A model generated the notes under the pieces. It saw only the letters and a list, made by a program, of their open reading frames with translations, was not told the origin of the DNA and searched no databases. Of a stretch of 47,377 nucleotides of DNA, positions 29,664 through 38,824 are shown one piece after another (position 1 is the stretch's first letter; each line of letters starts with the position of its first letter). A program made the translations under genes and the position numbers. This DNA is from Paracoccaceae bacterium (GTDB taxonomy: Bacteria > Pseudomonadota > Alphaproteobacteria > Rhodobacterales > Rhodobacteraceae), in contig CANJQT010000014.1 of the NCBI GenBank assembly GCA_947476475.1, forward strand, positions 1 to 47,377, read 5' to 3'.

Positions 29664-29716
29664 CAGCCCTAAAACGCCAATGCTGCAACTGCAACGGAAA
29701 GGGGTACCAAAAAACC

Positions 29717-31126
29717 TCAGACCTCTTCTTCCTCATCCTCGAAATGCGCCATCCGCGCTCCGGATTTGGATGTGGTCACAACGCCCAGCGACTTCAGTTT
29801 GCGATGCAAGGCGGATCGTTCCATGCCGACAAAGCTTGCTGTGCGGCTGATATTTCCACCAAAGCGGTTGATCTGGGTGAGCAAATATTCACGTTCAAAC
29901 AGCTCCCGCGCCTCGCGCAGCGGCAATGTTGCCAGCCCGCCGGTCAGAGTGATGCGGCCTTCCTCGGGCACGGCCTCGCCCTGACCGGGAAGGTCATTCG
30001 GCTCAATCGGCGCAGATGCATCGCCCAGGATCAATGTCCGCTCGATGATATTGCGCAGCTGGCGAATATTGCCGGGCCAGTCCATCGTCTGCATCACCGC
30101 ATCTGCCTCTTCGGAAAGGGTGCGCAACGGCAGGCCTTGCGTCTTGTTGAACTGATCGATGAAATGGCACGCCAACAGCGGAATATCCTCGCGCCGGTCA
30201 TCCAGCGACGGCACGGCAATCGGCACCACATTCAACCGGTCATACAATTCCTGGCGAAAACGGCCCGCCGCGATCTCGGCGGTCAGTAACCGCGTTGTCG
30301 AAGATATGACCCGCAAATCAACCCGCACTTTGTCAGCGCCTCCCAACCGGGTGAATTGCTGTTCAGTCAACACCCGCAGTATCTTTGACTGGGTGCCAAG
30401 CGGCATGTCCGCCACTTCGTCAAAATAGACAAAGCCGCCATGCCCCTGCTCCAGCAGCCCCTTTTCCACACCGCGCTCCGGGGTTTCCCTCCCGAACAGT
30501 ACCTCCTCCATGCGATCTGGCTCGATCGAGGCAGAAGCCACCGAGACGAACGGCCCTGACGCCCTGCTCGAATTGGCATGAATATAGCGGGCAGCCATTT
30601 CCTTGCCGGTCCCCGGCTCGCCAGTCAGCATTACCCGCGCGTTGGTCTTGGTCACCTTGTCAAGGTTGGCCTTCAGCGACCGAAAGGCAGTGGACTGGCC
30701 AACCATGTCCTGAGAGGATACATCCTTGCGCCGAAGCGAGGCATTTTCGCGCCTCAGCCGTGAGGTTTCCATCGCTCGGGTGATTACCACCGTCAGTTGG
30801 TCAATGTTGAACGGCTTTTCGATGAAGTCGTAGGCGCCTTGCTTGATCGCAGCGACAGCGATTTCGATATTGCCATGCCCCGAGATGATGATGATCGGCA
30901 CATCAGGGTTGTCACGCTTGACGGTTTTCAGAATGTCGATTCCGTCCATCCGGCTGTCCTTGAGCCAGATATCAAGGATCATCAGCGCCGGGGCCGCAGC
31001 ATTGATCTCGGCCATACATTCATCGGAATTTGCCGCAAGCCGCGTCAGGAACCCTTCATCCTTCAGAATATCAGAGATGAGTTCGCGGATGTCGCGTTCG
31101 TCGTCGACGATCAGAATGTCACTCAT
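29717..31126 (-). CDS. ntrX: NtrX response regulator (AAA+ domain lacking GAFTGA)
   Basis: A 469-residue regulator partnered with NtrY, controlling nitrogen and redox responses. The receiver acceptor is Asp52 (LDIWLKDSRMDG); the AAA+ domain has GEPGTGKE (169-176) and VYFDEV (233-238); and the Fis-type helix-turn-helix is GGNISRTASFVGMERSALHRK. After LFG (210-212) the sequence is RETPERGVEKGLLEQGHGG, with no GAFTGA loop. The start overlaps the ntrY stop by 4 bases (ATGA). Confidence 0.93.
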   Translation of the reverse strand: MSDILIVDDERDIRELISDILKDEGFLTRLAANSDECMAEINAAAPALMILDIWLKDSRMDGIDILKTVKRDNPDVPIIIISGHGNIEIAVAAIKQGAYDFIEKPFNIDQLTVVITRAMETSRLRRENASLRRKDVSSQDMVGQSTAFRSLKANLDKVTKTNARVMLTGEPGTGKEMAARYIHANSSRASGPFVSVASASIEPDRMEEVLFGRETPERGVEKGLLEQGHGGFVYFDEVADMPLGTQSKILRVLTEQQFTRLGGADKVRVDLRVISSTTRLLTAEIAAGRFRQELYDRLNVVPIAVPSLDDRREDIPLLACHFIDQFNKTQGLPLRTLSEEADAVMQTMDWPGNIRQLRNIIERTLILGDASAPIEPNDLPGQGEAVPEEGRITLTGGLATLPLREARELFEREYLLTQINRFGGNISRTASFVGMERSALHRKLKSLGVVTTSKSGARMAHFEDEEEEV

Positions 31127-32787
31127 TTTGCACCTCCCACAGCTTCCGCCGTCTTGTCTTTAACCGCCCGCTGGGCCGCCTTGGCGCGCGGCAGGCGTAC
31201 CTCTGCAACGGCTCCGGCATGGGCACAGCCCTCAAACGGATCCGCATCGTTCAAAGCCAGTGTGCCACCGTGTTCTTCGATGATCTTCTTGACGATCGGC
31301 AGGCCCAGCCCCGTACCCTTTTCGCGCGTGGTCACATAAGGCTCGAACAGGCGCGCCCGATCTGGAGGCAGGCCGGTGCCATTGTCAGCGATACGGATAG
31401 TCACCAGTTCATCCGTGAACGACATCGACACGCGAACCTCAGGCACATACCCTGCCGGGGCGCCTTTTTCATAAAAGGATTCAACAGCTTCTCCGGCGTT
31501 CTTGATTAGATTCGTTATCGCCTGCGAAATCATCGTCGCATCCAACTCCACGATCAGCGGCCCATGCGGCAGATCGGCCACTAGGCGCGCCCCGTGCAAT
31601 GCCCCTTCCTGAAGTGCGACTGCGTCGCGCATTAGCTTGGCCAGATCGTGATCGCGCCGGTCGGGTTCCGGCATGCGCGCAAACTTCGAAAACTCATCGA
31701 CGATCCGCCGCAGATCGCCGGTCTGACGGATGATCACATCCGTCATCTGTTCCAGGCTGTCAGATTCGTCCCCGACCAGGGCGCGGAACTTACGCTTGAT
31801 CCTTTCGGCCGAAAGCTGGATCGGGGTCAGCGGGTTCTTGATCTCATGTGCGATCCGGCGCGCCACATCGCCCCACGCCGCCATCCGTTGCGCCGATACC
31901 AGTTCCGTCACATCGTCAAAGGCCACAACATAACCGTCAAGGCCACCATCCGCGTTGCGCCGGGTCGCCATACGCACCAACAGACTCTCGAGCCGTCCGC
32001 CACGGCTAAGCTTGATTTCTTCCTGCGCAACCTCAGTCTTGCCTTCAAGAAGCCGCCCGAAAAGCGGCGCGAATTCCATCACGCTGTCTGCCAGGGCCCG
32101 CCCATGGTCACGCCCTTCGTCCATGGCCAACAGACGTGCGGCCGCACGGTTGATAAATTCGACTTCACCATCGGCATTCAAACCGATCACCCCTGCAGTG
32201 ACCGACGAAAGGACCGAATCGAATAGTCGGCGGCGATCTTCCGTCAGGCGGTGGCTATCGACCAGTGCCTCGCGCTGCGCAGACAATTGACGGGTCATCT
32301 GGTTGAACACCCGCCCAAGCATGGCAATTTCGTCATCGCCGTCTTCTTCAATGACCTGCACTCCAAGATCGCCAGCGCCAACCCGCTGGGCGGCGCCGGC
32401 AAGCCGACCAACCGGGCGCGACAGTCGTTCGGCAAACAACAGCCCCATCCAGATCGCAGCCAGAATGAGGATCAGCGCAAAGCCAAGATAGACCAGTCCG
32501 AATTCAAAGATCACCCGCCCGCGCGACGCTTCAAGCTGCTCGTAAAGCCCAACCGTTTCCCTTGTTTTATCAAGTAAATTCAGTATGTTGCCATCAACAC
32601 TTCGACTAACGTAAAGATAGCGGTCAGGGAAAGCGGACAAGACCTTCAGCGCGCGAAACTCGTTGTTGTTCCAATCCTCGATCAAGACAAGATCGCCCGT
32701 TTTCGCACGGGCCAGTGCATCTGCTGCGGGCTTCTCGAAATCGAATTGATAGCTGCGCTCGCCGCGCGCGGATCTCCCCACCTCCAT
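31123..32787 (-). pseudogene. ntrY: NtrY sensor kinase, C-terminal part after a frameshift
   Basis: This frame carries the rest of NtrY: ARGERSYQFDFEKPA, a membrane segment (FGLVYLGFALILILAAIWMGLLF), a HAMP domain, a PAS-like region, the kinase motif [21 protein letters not shown] with the phospho-accepting His, and ATP-binding blocks NLIKNAGEAV, DNGTGLP and GTGLGLPIVKKII. It joins the N-terminal part (32624-33397) only if 1 base is removed from, or 2 bases added to, the CG run at 32762-32771. A free-standing start at 32787 exists but would yield a kinase lacking most of its membrane sensor part. Confidence 0.85.
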
Positions 32788-33397
32788 CTATAATGAAGGC
32801 CTCGCGCAAGCCACGCTGGATCTGGGTCTGCCCCTGGGTCAGGATTTGGCGCAGATCGGCGTCCGATAGCAAAAAGGCCGCTTGCCGCGACAGGTTCAGG
32901 TAATTCGCCAAGGTTTCGGTGTCGGCCGTCAGGTCGCGGCGGTGTTCCTCCTGATAGGCAACCGCCGCCTCAAGCGAGGTGCCAACCACACTGCGCACAC
33001 GGTCTGAAAACCAGCCCTCAAGCCCAATATTAAGCGTCAGGCCCGCAAAAATCGCTACAAGGATGGTCGGGACCAACGCGATCCCGGCAAACACCCCCGT
33101 CAACCGAAGATGCAGGCGCGAACCGGCAGATTTCGCGCGCCTTGCCGCGATCATCCCGGCCAGCCGCGATAGGACCAGCCCGGCCAGCAGCAGGAAATAG
33201 ACCAGATCGGCCAACAGGACCAAGCGCAGCGCGTCTGACTGCGCGCCAAGCGCCATAGGGCCAAGGATGATGAATGTGGCAAAAGCCAGGATCGGCCCCA
33301 GAACCACCAGGCCTATCATCGCCACGTTCTGCAGTTTTCGCTGACGGCGCAACCGATGGATGCGTTGCCAGGTCCAATGCTGACGAATCCCTTGCAA
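32624..33397 (-). pseudogene. ntrY: NtrY sensor kinase, N-terminal part before a frameshift
   Basis: The first ~210 residues match the NtrY N-terminus: NVAMIGLVVLGPILAFATFI, then further membrane segments (LVLLADLVYFLLLAGLVLSRL; LTGVFAGIALVPTILVAIFAG), then LGLEGWF-like and FIIDGGGEIRAR. After that the frame runs into unrelated residues for about 45 codons because of the shift at 32762-32771. The TTG start at 33397 is uncertain; ntrC stops 105 bases upstream. Together the two parts would make a protein of normal NtrY length (about 750). Confidence 0.82.
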
Positions 33398-33502
33398 AGG
33401 GTCTTCTCTTTCCCCGCTTGAAGGCGGCTACCGCTGATGCCTTTGCCCGCAGTCTATCCCGGCCCAGTCTGGTGCCGATGCGCCACAGGTTCTGTTGCTT
33501 TA

Positions 33503-34870
33503 TTACATCAACTTCCGACGCCGTGTCACGCGGATATCAAGATCAGTCAACTTTTTGCGCAAAGTATTGCGGTTGATCCCCAGAAGATCAGCACATTTTG
33601 CCTGGTTGCCCGCCGTCGCGTCCATCGCAATTTCCAGCAGCGGCACCTCAATCTCGCGCAAAATCCGGTCATATAGCCCCGGCGGCGGCAGTGCGCCGCC
33701 ATGCAGATCGAAATAGCGCGCCAAATGCCGCGCGACCGAGGCAGACAGTTTTTCGCCATCTGCAGCGCGCAACGGCTCAGACGACTGGCCACTCAGAGCA
33801 GCCTCTACTTCGGCGCGGGTGATCTCGGGCCCCAGCGCGGTCACGGCCAGCCGTTTGAGCGTATTTTCAAGTTGCCGCACATTGCCTGGCCAGGGGCACA
33901 GCCGCACCAGTTCGGCAGCTTCGGGTGCCAGCCGACGTTCGCCCAATCCGTCGCGCGCGGCGCGTGCAAGGAAATGATCGGCCAGCAGCGGAATGTCATC
34001 CACCCGATCCCGCAGTGGCGCCACCGAAAGCGTCACCCCGCCCAGACGGAAATAAAGATCCTTGCGCATCCGGCCCTTGGCCAATTGGTCTGACAGATCT
34101 GCCTGCGAGGTTGCAAGAATCCGTGGCGCCGGATCGGGAAGCGCATCCATCATCCGCACGATGCGCGCCTGCGCCTCCTCGTCGAAATCGGCAATCTCCT
34201 CGAACAACAGCGTGCCGCTGCGGGCGCGCAACAACAGGCTGGCAGGCCCGTCCATCGCCTTAAGATCGTTCATCTGGGCGGTAACAAAGGGCTGGCTGCG
34301 CCGGTCCGAAAAATCATGGATCGCGCGCGCCACCAGCGTCTTTCCGGTGCCACTTTCCCCGCTGATCAGCACTGGCAGATCGGCATTCAGCAGGCGTGCC
34401 ACCAGCCGGTAAAGGCCTTGCATCGCCTGAGTCCGCCCGATTAGCGGCAGATCGCTTTCTATCTCTCGCACGGGCGGGGGGGCGGGTTCAGCCATACCCT
34501 TGCGCCGCCGCACATCCAGCGCGCGTGCCGCCCGTTTCATCAGGTCCGGTAGATCAAACGGCTTGGGCAGATAGTCCCAGGCCGCAGCTTCGGCCGCCTG
34601 AATTGCGGTCACGATCGTGTTCTGGGCCGAAATGATGATGACCGGCAGCCCCGGCCTCTGGCGGGCAATTTCGGGCAGCGCCTGCAGCCCGTTTCCGTCC
34701 GGCATGACCACGTCAGAAATGACCAGATCGCCCTTGCCCTCCTCGACCCAGCGCAAAAGTGTCACCATGCTCGATGTCGCATGAACCTTGCAGCCAGCGC
34801 GCGTCAGGGCTTGGGTCAACACCGTGCGAATGGTGCGGTCATCATCCGCGACAAGGACGGTTCCGTCCAT
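33503..34870 (-). CDS. ntrC: nitrogen regulation response regulator NtrC (GAFTGA-less)
   Basis: A 455-residue regulator that activates nitrogen-scavenging genes under nitrogen limitation. The receiver acceptor is Asp53 ([11 protein letters not shown]); Walker A is GESGTGKT (171-178); and the Fis-type helix-turn-helix is [19 protein letters not shown]. The part that normally holds GAFTGA is shortened ([18 protein letters not shown]), and Walker B reads LLFEEI. Rhodobacter capsulatus NtrC is known to lack this loop and to work with the housekeeping RNA polymerase, so the same is likely here. ATG 34870 is one base past the ntrB stop, behind AGGAGAG. Confidence 0.95.
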   Translation of the reverse strand: MDGTVLVADDDRTIRTVLTQALTRAGCKVHATSSMVTLLRWVEEGKGDLVISDVVMPDGNGLQALPEIARQRPGLPVIIISAQNTIVTAIQAAEAAAWDYLPKPFDLPDLMKRAARALDVRRRKGMAEPAPPPVREIESDLPLIGRTQAMQGLYRLVARLLNADLPVLISGESGTGKTLVARAIHDFSDRRSQPFVTAQMNDLKAMDGPASLLLRARSGTLLFEEIADFDEEAQARIVRMMDALPDPAPRILATSQADLSDQLAKGRMRKDLYFRLGGVTLSVAPLRDRVDDIPLLADHFLARAARDGLGERRLAPEAAELVRLCPWPGNVRQLENTLKRLAVTALGPEITRAEVEAALSGQSSEPLRAADGEKLSASVARHLARYFDLHGGALPPPGLYDRILREIEVPLLEIAMDATAGNQAKCADLLGINRNTLRKKLTDLDIRVTRRRKLM

Positions 34871-34871
34871 T

Positions 34872-35935
34872 TCAGCTCTCCTTTTGCGCCTTGGGCAGGG
34901 CGATGCGGAATGTGGTGCGCCCCGGCTGGCTTTCGACCCCGATCCAGCCGCCATGATCAGCAATGATACGCGATACCAGCGCCAGCCCCAGCCCCGTGCC
35001 ATTTTCGCGCCCCGACACGAACGGATCGAAAATATCCTCAAGTATGCCGGGCGCAATTCCCGGCCCGTCATCGCTTATTTCGACCTGGACCGGCAGGGCA
35101 TGGCTGCCGTCTTCGCGTCGCAGTCGCAGCGTCAGGTCGTAGTAGCTGCGAATACGGATGGTGCCTGCCCGTCCACCTGCCGCCTCGGCAGCGTTCTTCA
35201 AAAGGTTGAGGAAGACCTGCACCAGTTGATCCGCATCTGCCCAGACCGGCGGAAGCGAAGGGTCAAACTCCTCGAAAAAAGTCATGTGTCCGGCAAAGCC
35301 AAGCTCTGCAGAACGGCGTGATCGGTCCAGCACGTCGTGGATATTCACTGCCCGGCATTCCGGCGGCTTCAGATGGCCGAACTGTTCCACCTGCTCCAGC
35401 AACTTCACGATGCGGCGTGTCTCGGCCACGATCAGTTCGGTCAGTTCCCGATCCTCGGGGCCAAGGTTCATTGCCAGAAGCTGCGCCGCCCCGGTGATCC
35501 CGGCCAGCGGGTTCTTGATCTCGTGCGCCAGCATGTCGGCCATACCTATTGCCGATCGGGCCGATTTCGTCAGCCCCTGCACCCGCCCCAGCCGGTCGGC
35601 AAATTCGCGCGGGGCCACCAGCAAAAGAACCATGTCCGGCTGGCCCGACAAAGGTGCCGCCTGAAGGTTGCACAGAACCGGCGCGCGGTCACCGGTACCC
35701 ACCTCGACGTCATTGATGAACAGGGACGAATGGCCAGTGCGCATCCGCGCGAATGCCTCTTCCAGGGGCGCATCCACCGCGAGCCTGTCAAACAGCGGCT
35801 GGCCAATCAGCGCCCGCGCCGAGGTATTGAGAAATACCTCCGCCGCCGGATTAACCGCCGCGGTCACGCCACCCGTACCAATCAGAAAGGCCGGGATCGG
35901 CAGCGAAGCCCAAAGGCTGTCCGGCAAAACACCCA

Positions 35936-35936
<1 letters not shown>
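34872..35936 (-). CDS. ntrB: nitrogen regulation sensor kinase NtrB
   Basis: A 354-residue soluble kinase. A PAS domain (about 10-110) precedes the dimerisation helix with [21 protein letters not shown], phospho-acceptor about His138. The ATP-binding blocks are [22 protein letters not shown] and [14 protein letters not shown]. It is controlled by PII proteins and acts on NtrC. ATG 35936 shares its A with the dusB stop (TGATG), so ntrB is coupled to dusB. Confidence 0.96.
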
Positions 35937-36934
<998 letters not shown>

Positions 36935-37067
36935 TTGCCTAATCCATAAGCATTCGCCACCGTTCATAGCCATCTAAGGCCTTGCTGGCAACGGGCGGGG
37001 CGTGCTTCCACGCCTCGCACTGTGTTTGCGCTAACTTATGCCTAAAAATTGGGCAACCAGACGGCGA

Positions 37068-38603
37068 TCAGTTGCCTGCCACCGCCTCTGACGGCCAGAT
37101 GCCCAACTGCCGTCCATTGAATCGTATCTGCGCCTGCGGCAGAGACGTGATAAGCGACTGCCCCAACGGGCCGAAGATCTTGCCCTCGGGGTGGGCCGCC
37201 GCCCAAGCGATCAGCGCGGCCTCATCCTCAGGCAGCGCCACTGGCGCATCAAGCCGGGCCAAGAAATTGAGCTCTGCATTATAGGGCATACCAATCACCG
37301 CCAGCCCCGCAGCAGGGCGCGGCAGCGCCCCCACCATTGCCCGCGCGTCGAATTCGGCAAACACGCCAGATGTGGCACCCAGCAGATGCAGCACGGCAAC
37401 CAGACCCATGCCAAGCAGCAGATGCCCGGCAACCACAGACAAGCGCAGCGCAAGAACCGACAACACCATCAGCGCCACGCCCGACGCCGCCAGCATGCCC
37501 GGTGTCAGCTCCGGGGGAAGGCCCATTGCCGGTAGCAACGGCAAAAGCAGAAAAAGCAGCCCCGCCAGCAAACCGGCCCAGGGCGCAAACGAAACACGCC
37601 GTACCGCACCTGCCCCAATGATCCGCCCTACCATCAGTGCGACCGCGGGCAACTCGGGCAACAGGTAGTGCGCCTGTTTGCTGACTATCAGAGAAAACAG
37701 AACCGGCGCGCTGACAACCCAGATTGCCAGAAACCGCATGGCCCGATCCCCCCGCACGGCAGACGGTAGCGCCCGCCAGAAGCCGGGGATCCAGCCCCAA
37801 GGGAACAGCAAAAGCGGCAACAGCGCCAGCAGGAACCAGAATGGCCGGTCATGGCGCAACCCGCCCTGCATCCGCGCGACCGACTGCGTCCACAACAGTT
37901 CATGCCGAAAGGCTGCATCGGCAGTCACCAAGGTCGGCACAAGCCACAACGCCACGACCGCAAGCCCCACCGCCAAAGCCACCGCCAGCCCTTTCAGGCG
38001 CAGCGCAATCGGTGCGTGCTCCTCCTCCCACAGCCGGATCAGCAGGGCCATGGGCAGCAAATGCAAAAGCACCACCGGCCCTTTGGCCAGCACGCCAAAC
38101 CCCAGCGCAAGCCCAAGCAAGGCCCAATCGCGCACGCCCCCGCCGACTTGCCCTGCCCGCCACAGACACAACACCCCGATCAGAACCGCAAAGCTAAGCA
38201 TCGCATCAAACATCGTCGCGCTGCCGTAGATCGCAAACAGGCTGAACCCCGCCAGCACAAGTACGCCGGTCACATCTGCACGGTCTGTCCAAAGCGCGCG
38301 CGCCAACCGCGCCGTCGCCCACAGGCACAAAACTGCAAAGCCCGGCCCTACCAGGCGCGCCGCATATTCGCAGACCCCCGTCACCAACCAGACCAGATTG
38401 ATTGCCCAGAAAAGCAAGGGCGGCTTGTGCGAATAGGGTTCAAAATTGCGCGTCAGATGAAAAATGTCGCCGGTCAGGCGCATTTCCCACGCCACGGAAA
38501 GATACCGCGTCTCGTCCAGCGGCATCAACGGCCTCAGCGCTACCAGAATGGCCAGAAACAGGCCAAACAGAACCATAAGCGTTGGCAGGCTTCTTCTGTT
38601 CAT
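37068..38603 (-). CDS. GT39/ArnT-like membrane glycosyltransferase
   Basis: A 511-residue membrane protein with about 11-12 hydrophobic helices. The catalytic DE motif is in MPLDETRYLSVAWEMR, followed by HKPPLLFWAINLVWLVTG, typical of ArnT/PMT-type transferases that use polyprenyl-phosphate sugars. The C-terminal ~100 residues are a small soluble tail. The acceptor (lipid A, protein or another glycan) cannot be told. It is monocistronic on the minus strand, divergent from the flavoprotein gene. Confidence 0.85.
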   Translation of the reverse strand: MNRRSLPTLMVLFGLFLAILVALRPLMPLDETRYLSVAWEMRLTGDIFHLTRNFEPYSHKPPLLFWAINLVWLVTGVCEYAARLVGPGFAVLCLWATARLARALWTDRADVTGVLVLAGFSLFAIYGSATMFDAMLSFAVLIGVLCLWRAGQVGGGVRDWALLGLALGFGVLAKGPVVLLHLLPMALLIRLWEEEHAPIALRLKGLAVALAVGLAVVALWLVPTLVTADAAFRHELLWTQSVARMQGGLRHDRPFWFLLALLPLLLFPWGWIPGFWRALPSAVRGDRAMRFLAIWVVSAPVLFSLIVSKQAHYLLPELPAVALMVGRIIGAGAVRRVSFAPWAGLLAGLLFLLLPLLPAMGLPPELTPGMLAASGVALMVLSVLALRLSVVAGHLLLGMGLVAVLHLLGATSGVFAEFDARAMVGALPRPAAGLAVIGMPYNAELNFLARLDAPVALPEDEAALIAWAAAHPEGKIFGPLGQSLITSLPQAQIRFNGRQLGIWPSEAVAGN

Positions 38604-38745
38604 GACGCCCCTCGATTACGGTCAGGTTTAGGACTGCGCGGTAGCCTTGACCCTCTTGTTCGCCAATCAACCTAAGGCATAGGCAGGCCAACCGCCAACC
38701 CGGCACAGCGAAAAGCGCAAGGCGCTAGCATCTCCAAATGCATTG

Positions 38746-38813
38746 AGCGACTTTTTTTGTCGCTGTTTGACATGATCCACGCCGCCGATCAGCCTTGATT
38801 GGTCGCAAATCAA
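38746..38813 (+). promoter_or_regulatory. hairpins before the flavoprotein gene
   Basis: AGCGAC-T7-GTCGCT (38746-38764) and TTGATT-GGTCGCA-AATCAA (38795-38813) are two small stems; the second abuts the AAAGGAGG ribosome binding site of the gene at 38825. They may affect translation or mark an operator. Confidence 0.3.
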
Positions 38814-38824
38814 AGGAGGCCCAT

